Assembly (NCBI GenBank): GCA_023473795.1
Contig: JAMCYS010000134.1
Span: forward strand, 1-40,893
Length of the DNA stretch: 40,893 bases
Origin: Chloroflexota bacterium
GTDB lineage: Bacteria; Chloroflexota; UBA6077; FW602-bin22; JAMCYS01
Reading direction: 5' to 3'
Under the pieces are notes generated by a model. The model ran no database searches. It was not told where the DNA came from and saw nothing but the letters and a program-made list of their open reading frames with translations. The number at the start of each line of letters is the position of its first letter. Positions within the stretch are counted from its first letter, which is position 1. Below, piece after piece: positions 17,000 through 25,509 of this stretch. The translations under genes and the position numbers were made by a program.

Positions 17000-17145
17000 A
17001 TCAGCCACCGCCCGGACGAGCTGTCCGGGTGAGCACGGAACCCCGGGGACGCGGTTTCGATGAGTCCCCGGGAGGGCGCCGGAGCAGGGCTAGTGGGTAC
17101 GTAGGTGGGGTTTCTCCAGCAGATGGGGAAAGAGGAGGCGCTACA

Positions 17146-18324
17146 GTGGAACGTATTATCAATCTCTCCAAGCGCGACTGGTCGCTCTACCGTAGGGGTC
17201 CGATCGACCAGGCTCGGCACAACGAGAAGGTGAAAGAGGCCATCAAAGCCAACCTGCAGGACATCATTAGCGAGGAGGCCATAATCTCCTCCGATGGCAA
17301 GCGGGTGGTCAAGGTGCCGGTGCGTTCGCTGGAGCTGCCGCACTTCCGGTTCGACCCCAACAAGAGCCGGCAGGCCGGCCAGGGCTCCGGCAAAGGCGAG
17401 CCCGGCGAGCAGGGCTCCGAAGACGGGCAGACCGTGGGCCCGGGTCGGGGCAAGGGAGCCGGCGACCAACCGGGCCTCGACTACTTCGAGGCGGACGTTA
17501 CGGTGGACGAGCTGGCAGATGTCCTCTTCGAGGACTTGAGTCTGCCCTTCATGGAGAACAAAGGTGGCCAGGAGCTGGAGGCGCCTGACATCCAGTTTAC
17601 CGACCTGCGCAAGAGCGGCAGCCTGGCCAATCTGGACAAGAAGCGGACGATCATTCAGAACATCCGCCGCAACGCCATGGGCGGGCACCCAGCCTACGAA
17701 AGCCTGCGCGACGAGGACCTCCGCTACCGGACCTGGCAGAGCGACGTTCGCCGGGAGAGCAATGCCGTGGTCATCGCCATGCGCGACGTTTCGGGCAGCA
17801 TGGGTGAGTTCGAAAAGTACATAACGCGCAGTTTCTATTTCTGGATGGTTCGCTTCCTACGGACCAAGTACAGCAACGTGCAGCTGGTCTTCATCACGCA
17901 CCACACCGAGGCCAAAGAGGTCGACGAGGAAACCTTCTTCAAGTTGGGGGAAAGTGGTGGCACTAAGGTGTCGTCTGCTTACCAGTTGGCGTTGAAGGTC
18001 ATCCGCGAGCGCTACAGCCCGCAACTGTGGAATATCTATCCGATCCATTTCTCGGACGGGGACAACTGGGGTGAGAAGGACAACAATCTCTGCGTCGAGC
18101 TGGTGTACAAACTGATCGATATGTCGAACCTTTTCGGTTACGGCGAGATTCAGGAGGGCGGCTATCGCTCCCTCAGCACGCTGATGTCGGCTTTCCAAAA
18201 CATACGTACCGAGCGCTTCATAGGCGTCACCATCACCGACCGGAAAGACGTCTATCCGGCTCTGAAGAGATTCTTCGCCCGTCGCGAGGCGCCGGCTGAT
18301 TTGGAGGAAAGAGAGGCGGCGTAG
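17146..18324 (+). CDS. yeaH: YeaH/YhbH family protein (DUF444), von Willebrand A-like
   Basis: The protein has 392 residues from GTG 17146, where GAGGAGG lies 7 bp upstream; the frame extends to 17029 but that part is low-complexity and lacks a ribosome site. An N-terminal basic region (IINLSKRDWSLYRRGPIDQA) precedes a Gly/Glu-rich linker. The C-terminal vWA-like domain carries a metal-site motif DVSGSM, a GGTKVSS threonine loop, and HFSDGDNWGEKDN, the expected three MIDAS elements. The family travels with PrkA and SpoVR, and its members are needed for stress persistence in enterobacteria. The gene is 147 bp after prkA and 5 bp before spoVR. Confidence 0.93.
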   Translation: MERIINLSKRDWSLYRRGPIDQARHNEKVKEAIKANLQDIISEEAIISSDGKRVVKVPVRSLELPHFRFDPNKSRQAGQGSGKGEPGEQGSEDGQTVGPGRGKGAGDQPGLDYFEADVTVDELADVLFEDLSLPFMENKGGQELEAPDIQFTDLRKSGSLANLDKKRTIIQNIRRNAMGGHPAYESLRDEDLRYRTWQSDVRRESNAVVIAMRDVSGSMGEFEKYITRSFYFWMVRFLRTKYSNVQLVFITHHTEAKEVDEETFFKLGESGGTKVSSAYQLALKVIRERYSPQLWNIYPIHFSDGDNWGEKDNNLCVELVYKLIDMSNLFGYGEIQEGGYRSLSTLMSAFQNIRTERFIGVTITDRKDVYPALKRFFARREAPADLEEREAA

Positions 18325-18329
18325 TCGAT

Positions 18330-19751
18330 ATGGATCGCGAAGTAACGGAACTGGAGCAAGCCATTGGCCGTGCTTGGGACGTAGCCCGCGGTTTCGGCCT
18401 TGACCCGTTCGACCTCCGCTTCGAACTGGTGCCCGCCAACATAATGTACGAGTTCGGCGCCTACGGACTGCCGACCAGGTTCTCGCACTGGACCTACGGG
18501 CGCACCTACCAAGAAATGAAGACTATGTACGACTATGGGCTCAACAAGATCTACGAGCTCGTGATCAATACGGATCCGTGCTATGCTTTCCTCTTGGACT
18601 CCAATTCGGTCCTGCAGAACAAGTTGGTCGTGGCCCACGTGATCGGCCACTCCGACTTCTTCAAGAACAACGTCTACTTCCAGGAGACTCCGCGCGATAT
18701 GCTGGAAAGCGCTGCCGTCAACGCCGACCGCATCCGCGCCTACGAGTACCGCCACGGCAAACTAGCGGTGGAGCAGTTCCTGGACGCGGTATTGGCCCTC
18801 CAGGAGCACGTGGACCCCAACCAGATCATTCGCCGCCAACAGGAGCGGCAGCGCGGACTGAAGGTGGTGTCACGCCCTCGCCAGCGTCAGGGGCCGTATG
18901 ACGACCTGCTCAGCGTGGGTCTTCTGGAAGAGCAGCATGAGGCGCCACCCGCCCAACAGGCCAAGTTCCCAGTCGAACCGGAAAAGGATCTACTGCTCTT
19001 TCTGATGGAGAACTCCACTGCCCTTAGCGACTGGCAGCGCGACGTCGTGGCGATAGTGCGCGCGGAGATGCTCTATTTTACGCCGCAAATGCGTACCAAG
19101 ATAATGAACGAGGGCTGGGCTAGCTTCTGGCACTCGCGCATAATGCGCGAGCTCGAGCTGACAGACGGCGAAGCCTTTGAGTTTGCCCGCCTGCACGCCG
19201 GCGTGCTTAGCCCTAGCGGCCAGCAGCTCAACCCGTACTATGTGGGCTTCAAGCTCTTCGAAGACCTCGAGCGTCGCTGGGACCATCCTACCACCGCGGA
19301 ACGCGCGCGGTACGGCCGGCAGCCCGGGCAGGGGCGGGCGAAGATCTTCGAGGTCCGCGAGACGGAGAGCGACGTCTCTTTCCTACGCAACTACCTGACT
19401 GAGGAACTGGTTAGGGAGCTGGATCTGCACGTCTACAAGCAAGAAGGAGAAGAAACTAGACAGGACGAAGAGAACTGGGAGGAAGTGCGCGACTTCCTGG
19501 TCAACAGCATGTCCAACTTTGGTCACCCCTACCTGCTGGTCACGGACGGCAACTTCGAGGGCCGGGGAGAGTTGTTGATTGAACACGTCTTCGAGGGACA
19601 GGAGCTGGACCAGAAATACGCCGAGCGTACTCTTCCCTATCTCTACCGACTGTGGGGCCAACCTGTGCACGTGCAGACGGTGATCGATGAGAAACCGCAC
19701 ATGCTCACCTACGCCAATGCCGACGAAGGAATGACCAAACGACGACTGTAA
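18330..19751 (+). CDS. spoVR: SpoVR family protein
   Basis: At 473 residues this matches the length of Bacillus SpoVR. Family segments are visible: GLDPFDLRFELVPANIMYEF near the N-terminus, then LPTRFSHWTYGRTYQEMKT, and the histidine-rich block VVAHVIGHSDFFKNNVYF. The C-terminus has MNEGWASFWHSRIM and a segment YYVGFKLFEDLERRW. SpoVR is needed for spore cortex formation in Bacillus, but homologues are common in non-sporulating bacteria beside prkA and yeaH. No other sporulation gene is in the window, so the stress-response reading is more likely. A strong hairpin follows the stop. Confidence 0.95.
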   Translation: MDREVTELEQAIGRAWDVARGFGLDPFDLRFELVPANIMYEFGAYGLPTRFSHWTYGRTYQEMKTMYDYGLNKIYELVINTDPCYAFLLDSNSVLQNKLVVAHVIGHSDFFKNNVYFQETPRDMLESAAVNADRIRAYEYRHGKLAVEQFLDAVLALQEHVDPNQIIRRQQERQRGLKVVSRPRQRQGPYDDLLSVGLLEEQHEAPPAQQAKFPVEPEKDLLLFLMENSTALSDWQRDVVAIVRAEMLYFTPQMRTKIMNEGWASFWHSRIMRELELTDGEAFEFARLHAGVLSPSGQQLNPYYVGFKLFEDLERRWDHPTTAERARYGRQPGQGRAKIFEVRETESDVSFLRNYLTEELVRELDLHVYKQEGEETRQDEENWEEVRDFLVNSMSNFGHPYLLVTDGNFEGRGELLIEHVFEGQELDQKYAERTLPYLYRLWGQPVHVQTVIDEKPHMLTYANADEGMTKRRL

Positions 19752-19766
19752 CCGTTCGCGGTGCCG

Positions 19767-19811
19767 GCCAACGAAGAAGCGGAGTCGGTTCGACTCCGCT
19801 TCTTCGTTGGC
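19767..19811. terminator. Bidirectional terminator hairpin between spoVR and the convergent pfk gene
   Basis: A perfect 21-bp stem, GCCAACGAAGAAGCGGAGTCG with a GTT loop and its exact complement, lies in the 76-bp gap between two convergent genes. The stem's own A/T segments (GAAGAA / TTCTTC) may supply the weak tract. No separate T-run follows. Confidence 0.75.
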
Positions 19812-19827
19812 GTTGGGGAGAGCCTGT

Positions 19828-20856
19828 CTAGTAGAAGATCCTGGCCAGTTCGTAGAGCCCTTTGTCGACTACTCTGTTAGCCGATACGGCCACTCGCAGT
19901 GACACGGGCACCACTTGGTCGCCCTGCAGTCCGGCCATGTAGCCGAAGCGCCCTTCCTTGACGTAATCCACGGCAGCCACTCCCAGGCGCGTCGCCAGGA
20001 CCCGGTCGAAGACCGTCGGCGAGCCGCCGCGCTGCAGATGGCCCAGCACCGTGACGCGCGTCTCGAAGCCGGTGCGTCTCTGGATTTCCCGCGCCACGGT
20101 CTCGCCGATGGCTCGCTGGTCGAGGCGAACGTGGCCGAAGGCGTCGACTTCGTGAAGTTCGCGTTCCATGGCGCCCCTGACCTTGGCACCCTCGGAGACC
20201 ACGATGATGCTGAAGTCCTTGCCCCGCTGTCGTCGCCCCTCCAGGTGCAGCACGACGTCGTCGAGCTCCGTCTCTTCCTCCGGGATCATTACGTAGTCTG
20301 CCCCGCCAGCCAAACCACCGACGACGGCGACCCAGCCGGCGTCACGGCCCATCACTTCTACCACCAGCACACGGTGGTGGGCACTGGCCGTGGTGTGCAA
20401 CTTGTCCAGAGCATCCGCCACCGTGCTCACGGCCGAGTTGAAGCCGATGCAGTAGTCCGTGCCCGACACGTCGTTGTCCATGGTCTTCGGCACGCCCACC
20501 GTGGGTAGTCCCCGATCGAAGAGGCCGGCTGCCACGCTAAGCGTGTCATCGCCGCCGATGGCGACCAACGCCTCCAGCTTGTGGCGTCGGAAATTGTCGC
20601 TCACCATCTCCATGTCGTCCTCGCGCTTGAGCGGATTGGTGCGCGAGGTGCCGAGCATGGTACCTCCCAGGTGCAGTATCCCGGAGACTGATTCAGCTGT
20701 CAGTGGCCGAATGGTGCCGCCATCCAGCATACCGGCCCAGCCGTTCTGAATGCCTGCCACGTCCCAGCCATAGCTGAGGGCGCGGCGCGCCACGGCCCGA
20801 ATGGCAGCGTTTAGCCCTGGGCAATCCCCGCCGCCCGTTAGAACCCCGATCTTCAT
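19828..20856 (-). CDS. pfp: 6-phosphofructokinase, predicted pyrophosphate-dependent
   Basis: The protein has 342 residues from ATG 20856 (GGAG just upstream); the frame extends to 20949 without support. PFK core motifs are present: IGVLTGGGDCPGLNAAIR, the substrate loop PKTMDND with catalytic Asp, MGRDAGWVA, and GHLQRGG near the C-terminus. The nucleotide-site residues are diagnostic: IGGDDTLS has Asp where ATP enzymes have Gly104, and VPKTMDND has Lys where they have Gly124. In the family Asp104 plus Lys124 marks pyrophosphate use. I therefore predict reversible phosphorylation of fructose 6-phosphate with PPi. It could also be a mixed-substrate member. Confidence 0.9.
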   Translation of the reverse strand: MKIGVLTGGGDCPGLNAAIRAVARRALSYGWDVAGIQNGWAGMLDGGTIRPLTAESVSGILHLGGTMLGTSRTNPLKREDDMEMVSDNFRRHKLEALVAIGGDDTLSVAAGLFDRGLPTVGVPKTMDNDVSGTDYCIGFNSAVSTVADALDKLHTTASAHHRVLVVEVMGRDAGWVAVVGGLAGGADYVMIPEEETELDDVVLHLEGRRQRGKDFSIIVVSEGAKVRGAMERELHEVDAFGHVRLDQRAIGETVAREIQRRTGFETRVTVLGHLQRGGSPTVFDRVLATRLGVAAVDYVKEGRFGYMAGLQGDQVVPVSLRVAVSANRVVDKGLYELARIFY

Positions 20857-21140
20857 CTCTCCATCACCCCTAGGCTTGCGCCCGCCAATTAAGTCTTCCC
20901 GCCAAACGAGCGGAGAGCCGCCGTCCTGCCGGTCTACTGCCAGCGTCAACCGGGTGGCGGTGATGCTTGGGGCGCTGCAGCCTCAATATGAATCAAAGAA
21001 CAGTGCCGCTGCCGCGCGTGCTCGGCTGAATATCAACCAAACCAACGTCGCCAACGCGACTCCGTCAACATAATAGCGGGTGGCGTACCCTGACGTCAAG
21101 GAGTTTGCCGCGGGAAACGCCTGGCCGCTGGGCGACCTTA

Positions 21141-21169
21141 TTGACTTGGCAGCACGTCAGCCGTATATT
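21141..21169 (+). promoter_or_regulatory. Promoter of the ECF sigma factor gene
   Basis: TTGACT (21141-21146) and TATATT (21164-21169) are 17 bp apart, 38 bp before the sigma-factor start. This is a housekeeping-type promoter. I see no GGAAC-type ECF promoter, so self-activation is not supported. The stretch 20857-21140 holds no gene that I can see. Confidence 0.65.
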
Positions 21170-21206
21170 CGTGCCGGCCCACAAGAGCCTTACCAGAAGG
21201 GCAGCA

Positions 21207-21809
21207 ATGGACGAGAGCAGCCTCATCGCCGCCAGCCTGAGAGGCGAGGTCCGGGCCTTCAACCGGCTGGTTGAAGCATACCAGGACCTGGCCTTCAACG
21301 TGGCCTATAGGATGCTGAGCGACCGTGACGCCGCCGCAGACGTGACGCAGGACGCCTTCATCGCTGCCTACAGGGCGTTGCCCCAGTTTCACGGCGGCTC
21401 CTTTCGCTCCTGGCTGCTTCGCATAGTCACCAACGGCTGCTACGACTTCCTCAGGGCACGCCAGCGCCATCAGCAGAGCTCCCTAGAGAGTATGCTCGAG
21501 ACTGGGGATGACCTGGGGCTATCAACTGAGCCCAGCCAGTCCCCCGAGAGTCTGGCGCTTTCGCGCGAAATGCTGGGCGCCATCGCCAAGGGACTAGCCA
21601 AATTGCCCCCGGATCAGCGGGCGGCGGTCGTTCTCTCTGACGTCCAGGGCTTCAGTTACGAAGAGATAGCCGAGGTGATGGAATGCTCGCTCGGCACCGT
21701 CAAGTCCCGTCTTAGCCGCGGCCGTGGCCGCCTGCGCGAGATTCTACTGGCGGAAAGGGAACTTTTGCCGGGGCGCTTCCGTCTTCTCCATGGCGGTGAA
21801 ATGACGTGA
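21207..21809 (+). CDS. ECF-type RNA polymerase sigma factor
   Basis: The protein has 200 residues, from ATG 21207. Sigma region 2 is complete: the -10 recognition and core-binding helix RMLSDRDAAADVTQDAFIAA, then FHGGSFRSWLLRIVTNGCYD. A variable linker (residues 101-125) follows. Region 4 ends it with LPPDQRAAVVLSDVQGFSYE, then EIAEVMECSLGTVKSRLSRG, the helix-turn-helix for -35 contact. There is no region 1 or 3, hence ECF. The stop overlaps the next start (GTGA), and the next gene is a zinc-finger anti-sigma protein, so the pair forms a stress-sensing switch. The target genes are unknown. Confidence 0.95.
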   Translation: MDESSLIAASLRGEVRAFNRLVEAYQDLAFNVAYRMLSDRDAAADVTQDAFIAAYRALPQFHGGSFRSWLLRIVTNGCYDFLRARQRHQQSSLESMLETGDDLGLSTEPSQSPESLALSREMLGAIAKGLAKLPPDQRAAVVLSDVQGFSYEEIAEVMECSLGTVKSRLSRGRGRLREILLAERELLPGRFRLLHGGEMT

Positions 21810-22732
21810 ACATTCTTCGCGGTTGGCAGCACAAGCAGGGTTGCGAAGGTATCGGACCTTTGCTCTCGCCCTACATAGACGGCAGGACCCGGCCCGAGGA
21901 GACTCGGCTGGTGCAACAGCACTTGGCGTCTTGCGCGGACTGCCAGCTGGAGTTGGAGCAGTTGCGACTGGTCGTGCAGGGGCTACAGACCCTGCCACAG
22001 GTTCGCCCTTCTCGCTCATTCGCGCTAGCGGCGCCACCGGCTCGGGTGCAGGTGCCACCAACCGTGAGCAACATCGTCTACCTGCGCCGGCTCGCGGTCT
22101 CGCTGGCGGCTAGCCTGGTCCTTCTCTTCGCCTTCGCTTTGCAGGCCGGCCTGCCCGCGGCGTTCGTGTCGCGGGCCAGCCAGCCGGCCGCTGCTCCCGC
22201 CAAAGTTACCGGCCTGGCCGCCAACGGGGACAGTGGCCGGGCGACGGCCGCTGCCGCCCGCAAAGTGGCGCCGCAGGCAGCCGCCGCTCCCACAGCGGAA
22301 ACGAACACCGCCCCGGCTCAGGCGCTTGCTGCCGCGCCGGCACCGGCGGCGACCGAGCCGGCCGACGCGGCAAAGGCGGCGAGCGCACCCGCCGCCCCGG
22401 CCGCGGGCGCACCGCTTGCGCCGACGCCGGCAGGTGCGATACTGGCTCCGGCCACGGCCGCACAGGTCCCGTCGCCCGTGCCGCCTCAGGTCGCTGGGCA
22501 GTCCCCCGCTCCGGCCGAATCGGCGCCAGCGCCCCTAGCGCGGGCGCCGCAGTCCACAGCCGCCCCCGTGGCGCCACCCGCATCGTCAGCCACGAGCGCC
22601 CCCGACACTCAAGGGGAAGCTGGGGTGCAATCGGTGCGCTCGTTCTTCTGGGAAGCGGAGTTGGCCCTGGCATTGGGCCTGCTTCTTGTTGCGGTCGCCA
22701 TCATCCTCGGCCGCCGCTCTGTCGGTTCCTAG
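21806..22732 (+). CDS. Zinc-finger anti-sigma factor with a Pro/Ala-rich exported part
   Basis: The protein has 308 residues from a GTG that overlaps the sigma-factor stop. The N-terminal ZAS domain has H39-x3-C43-x2-C46 (HLASCADC), the zinc motif that clamps ECF sigma factors. A membrane span follows at about 92-112 (LAVSLAASLVLLFAFALQAG), then about 160 residues of Ala/Pro/Thr low complexity, and a second hydrophobic span at the C-terminus (LALALGLLLVAVAIILG). The low-complexity part probably spans the cell wall. The second membrane anchor is unusual for this family and would make the middle a tethered external loop. It presumably holds the sigma factor inactive until an envelope signal arrives. 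Confidence 0.9.
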   Translation: MNILRGWQHKQGCEGIGPLLSPYIDGRTRPEETRLVQQHLASCADCQLELEQLRLVVQGLQTLPQVRPSRSFALAAPPARVQVPPTVSNIVYLRRLAVSLAASLVLLFAFALQAGLPAAFVSRASQPAAAPAKVTGLAANGDSGRATAAAARKVAPQAAAAPTAETNTAPAQALAAAPAPAATEPADAAKAASAPAAPAAGAPLAPTPAGAILAPATAAQVPSPVPPQVAGQSPAPAESAPAPLARAPQSTAAPVAPPASSATSAPDTQGEAGVQSVRSFFWEAELALALGLLLVAVAIILGRRSVGS

Positions 22733-22847
22733 TCTGGGGTCTGCCAGGCCCGATCAGCGCCGGTTAGCGGGGGCAGAGCGAAACACGGCTGACGCCCGGC
22801 GGACGGGCAAGCTTTGTCAGCGGACAGCCAGCCGGACCCGGAGTGGC

Positions 22848-23039
22848 TGGCATTCGTGCATAACTGGCAGGTATGGCGGTAGGGGCGGGGCTCCGTACCC
22901 GCCCGCCCGTCTAATCCCCACGCCGAGCTGGCAACTACGCCGCTACGGCCGCCGCGGCCGCCCCCTTCGCTACGCTTCGGGGACATGGCTGGCGGGCGGG
23001 CAGAGACGCCCGCCCCTACGGGATTATGCACGAATGCCA
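22848..23039. mobile_element. MITE, 192 bp, with 16-bp terminal inverted repeats and 8-bp target duplication
   Basis: The ends are exact inverted repeats: TGGCATTCGTGCATAA (22848-22863) and its complement (23024-23039). GGAGTGGC occurs directly before (22840-22847) and directly after (23040-23047), as a target duplication would. Inside, GTAGGGGCGGG (about 22879) is mirrored by CCCGCCCCTAC near 23009-23018, so the transcript would fold into one long hairpin. There is no coding capacity. An 8-bp duplication is compatible with several IS families (for example ISL3, IS66 or IS256), and the parent element is unknown. The remaining intergenic sequence 22733-22839 shows nothing else. Confidence 0.8.
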
Positions 23040-23049
23040 GGAGTGGCTG

Positions 23050-23078
23050 TTGACAGTTATTTGACCGGGGCCTATGTT
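23050..23078 (+). promoter_or_regulatory. Promoter of the ferritin-like gene, beside the MITE
   Basis: TTGACA (23050-23055) and TATGTT (23073-23078) are 17 bp apart. The -35 box starts only 3 bp after the MITE target duplication, so the insertion may have displaced upstream control sequence. Confidence 0.65.
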
Positions 23079-23170
23079 TATATGGAGCGTGTGGCGGACG
23101 GCGCCAACCAGGCCCAGCCCCGGGCAGAGAAGAGCCGCTCACATAGGCTAAAGGGAGGACGCAGACGAAC

Positions 23171-23701
23171 ATGGCGTGGGAGACAAAGGACGCACTGGCG
23201 ACGCTGAGTCAGGCTATGAAGTTCGAGTCCGAGGGTAAGGCTTTCTACCTGAAAGCCGCGGAGCGTACTGCCGATAGCAGGGGGCAGACGATGTTTCGCT
23301 CCCTAGCGGAAGACGAGAGCGAGCACTACGACAAACTCAAGAAGGTTCACGATCAGCTGGCCACCGCCGGCACCTGGGCGAAGAAGAGCGAGGTCATCTC
23401 TCGCCAGCCTGCTCGATGGCAACTGCCCTCGGTCTTCGACGCCAACAAGCTGACCAAAACGGTGCCGGCCAGCGCGGACGACGTCGAGGCCCTGAAGCTC
23501 GCGCTCAAGGCCGAGACCGATAGCTACCACACGTACGCCAGCAGTCGCGACAAGGTGGACGATCCCGATGGCAAGGCGTTGTTTGCCTACTTGGCCGCTG
23601 AGGAAATGGGCCACTACAATCTGCTGGACAAGACTCTGGAGTACCTCAACGATACTTCCTCGTTCTTCCTGATTCAAGAGCACGCCATCAACGAGGGCTA
23701 G
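23171..23701 (+). CDS. Ferritin-like / rubrerythrin-type diiron protein
   Basis: This 176-residue protein is a four-helix bundle with two internally similar halves, each supplying an E and an ExxH. The first half has KFESEGKAFYLKAAE and EDESEHYDKL; the second has LKAETDSYHTYASSRD and AAEEMGHYNLLD. These are the iron ligands of the rubrerythrin/ferritin-like (COG1633) group. No C-terminal rubredoxin domain is present, so it is an erythrin-like member, probably handling peroxide or iron. The start ATG 23171 has GGGAGG at a long spacing. A terminator follows. Confidence 0.88.
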   Translation: MAWETKDALATLSQAMKFESEGKAFYLKAAERTADSRGQTMFRSLAEDESEHYDKLKKVHDQLATAGTWAKKSEVISRQPARWQLPSVFDANKLTKTVPASADDVEALKLALKAETDSYHTYASSRDKVDDPDGKALFAYLAAEEMGHYNLLDKTLEYLNDTSSFFLIQEHAINEG

Positions 23702-23731
23702 GCCGCTACGACGGCAAGATAACGGTAACAC

Positions 23732-23764
23732 AAAGACCGGGTTGACAGCGCCAGCCCGGTCTTT
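23732..23764. terminator. Bidirectional terminator between the ferritin-like gene and degV
   Basis: AAAGACCGGG (23732-23741) pairs with CCCGGTCTTT (23755-23764), with inner GTTG/CAGC extension. A-rich on one side and T-rich on the other, it can serve both convergent genes. Confidence 0.8.
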
Positions 23765-23787
23765 GCAGTTCGGAACGTGGTCGTAGC

Positions 23788-24648
23788 TCAGGACTCGCAA
23801 TAGTAGGTGACGCCAAAGACCCCAGGACCAGTATGGGTCGCAATGACCGGACCGACCTCGCCGATGAGTAGCTGGGCGCAGTCGTACTGCTCCTTCAACC
23901 ATCCGAGCAGTAGCGCCGCTTCGTGGTCTCCCTTGCCGTGAATCACAGCGCCGTGAGGGCGCGCGCTCACGGGCAGGTCCTCGGCTATCAGGCCCATCAG
24001 CCGATCCAGGGCTTTCGACTTCGTGCGCACCCGCTCTACAGGCTGAATAATGCCTTCCTTGATCGCCAGAATCGGCTTGAGGTCTAGTAGGCTGCCCAGC
24101 AGGGCCGAGGCCCCGCCGATCCGCCCGCCTTTGTGCAAATACTCGAGCGTGTCGACCACGAACAACACGCGCACGTTCGGCACGAGCCGCTCAATCGTGG
24201 CCACCGTCTGCTCGTGATCTGCCCCCTCCTCTATCTCCTGTACGGCGCGCAAGGCCAACAATCCCAGACCCATCGAGACACTCAGCGTGTCTATGACAGT
24301 GATCTTGGCCTTTGGCATCAAAGCGCGGGCGGCTACCGCGGAAGCGTAGGTGCCGCTGAGGTGATGTGAGATATGCAGCGAGACGATGGAATCCGCGCCT
24401 TCTTTGAGGAGGCGCTCGTAGACGGCGACGAACTCGCCTGCCGACGGCTGAGACGTCGTGGGTAGAGCCTTACAGTGCTTGAGCAGGTCGTAGAACTGGT
24501 CGTTGGTAATGTCGATGCCATCGGCATAGCACTGGCTGTCGATCAGCAACTGCAGCGGTACGACCTCGATCCCTCGGCTGGCCGCGAGCTGCGGCGGCAG
24601 ATTGGCAGTGCTGTCCGTCACCACGCGTATCCTGGCCAACTCGTGCAT
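23788..24648 (-). CDS. DegV family fatty-acid-binding protein
   Basis: The protein has 286 residues, the family norm. It starts RIRVVTDSTANLPPQL, the DegV N-terminus with the DS(T/C)xDL loop. LPTTSQPSAGEFVAVYERLL carries the conserved T-S-Q-P-S, followed by SLHISHHLSGTYASAVAAR. The C-terminal half has GRIGGASALLGSLLDLKPIL and ends GPGVFGVTYYC. DegV proteins (FakB in Firmicutes) bind a fatty acid and present it to the kinase FakA. No fakA gene is in the window, so lipid metabolism is inferred only from the family. GAAGGGGG precedes ATG 24648. Confidence 0.93.
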   Translation of the reverse strand: MHELARIRVVTDSTANLPPQLAASRGIEVVPLQLLIDSQCYADGIDITNDQFYDLLKHCKALPTTSQPSAGEFVAVYERLLKEGADSIVSLHISHHLSGTYASAVAARALMPKAKITVIDTLSVSMGLGLLALRAVQEIEEGADHEQTVATIERLVPNVRVLFVVDTLEYLHKGGRIGGASALLGSLLDLKPILAIKEGIIQPVERVRTKSKALDRLMGLIAEDLPVSARPHGAVIHGKGDHEAALLLGWLKEQYDCAQLLIGEVGPVIATHTGPGVFGVTYYCES

Positions 24649-24693
24649 ACCCCCTTCTGAACGTCTTGCAACCGGGCCGCTGCCCTGGTCTGC

Positions 24694-25509
24694 CTAGGCC
24701 CCGCTCTCGTCCGGTTCGATTTCCACCTCCGGGCTGACTGTCTCCTCTTCGCCGTCCTCGCCAGTGGCCTCGTCCTCCTCTATGCCCTCATCGTCTTCGT
24801 CGTCTTCCTCGAAGTCGTACTGGAGCATGCCGGCCTTGATGTAGGGCCGGACGCCCGTGCCCTCGCTCGGCTTGAACGACGCCCGGCCGGCCTGGCTGGG
24901 GTGGCGCAGAGTCTCACGGACAAAGATGGCGATCTGATTCTCGCCAAGCGTAGAGACCGCTGCTACGTACTTGTTGCCGCCGTGCATCAGGTCGATCAGC
25001 CGTTGGCTAAGTCTGGGCTCGACCTTGCCTAGGTGCTCGCCCTTGGCGTTTTGCACCACCAGTGCTCGTCCCTCTGGCACTAGGAAGACCTCATCGCCAG
25101 CCGCCATGCGGGAGAGAGTCCCCTTCGGCCCGGGCTGGACGAGAGAAGTGAAGCCCGTCTTTCCCGTTTCCTCGATGAACAGGCGAGGGTCAAGCTGGCG
25201 ATGGGCCTTGTCTTTGGTTTCCTTAACGTCGACGTTGACTAAACGAGCCAGGTTCTTTTCCGCGATCCGGTTCATCGGATCCATTTCGAGGGCCTTGCGG
25301 TAGGCGTCCCTAGCTTCGGGATAGTGACCAAGCTCCGTCAGGGCCTTGCCCAGGCGGTTATAGGCGTCGACATCGCCCGAGAAGAGGTCGATGATGCTGC
25401 GGTTGACCTCCGCTGCCTTTTCCCATTGGTTCTCCATGGCAAGCTTGATCGCCTGCTCGACGCGTTGCCGTTTGAGTTTGGCCTTTTCCTCAGCCTGAAA
25501 CCTTACCAT
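24694..25509 (-). CDS. TPR-repeat protein with acidic C-terminal tail
   Basis: This is a soluble protein of about 271 residues. Two to three tetratricopeptide helices are near the N-terminus (WEKAAEVNRSIIDLFSGDVD, then AYNRLGKALTELGHYPEARD), with AYRKALEMDP closing the repeat. A central beta-rich part includes DEVFLVPEGRALVVQNAKGE and EPRLSQRLIDLMHGGNKYVA; it is faintly like a HIRAN fold but not securely so. The tail of about 45 residues is almost all Asp/Glu. I start at ATG 25509 (GGAG 8 bp upstream). The 46-bp gap to degV could allow co-transcription. The gap 25510-25782 holds no gene. The function is unknown. Confidence 0.8.
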   Translation of the reverse strand: MVRFQAEEKAKLKRQRVEQAIKLAMENQWEKAAEVNRSIIDLFSGDVDAYNRLGKALTELGHYPEARDAYRKALEMDPMNRIAEKNLARLVNVDVKETKDKAHRQLDPRLFIEETGKTGFTSLVQPGPKGTLSRMAAGDEVFLVPEGRALVVQNAKGEHLGKVEPRLSQRLIDLMHGGNKYVAAVSTLGENQIAIFVRETLRHPSQAGRASFKPSEGTGVRPYIKAGMLQYDFEEDDEDDEGIEEDEATGEDGEEETVSPEVEIEPDESGA

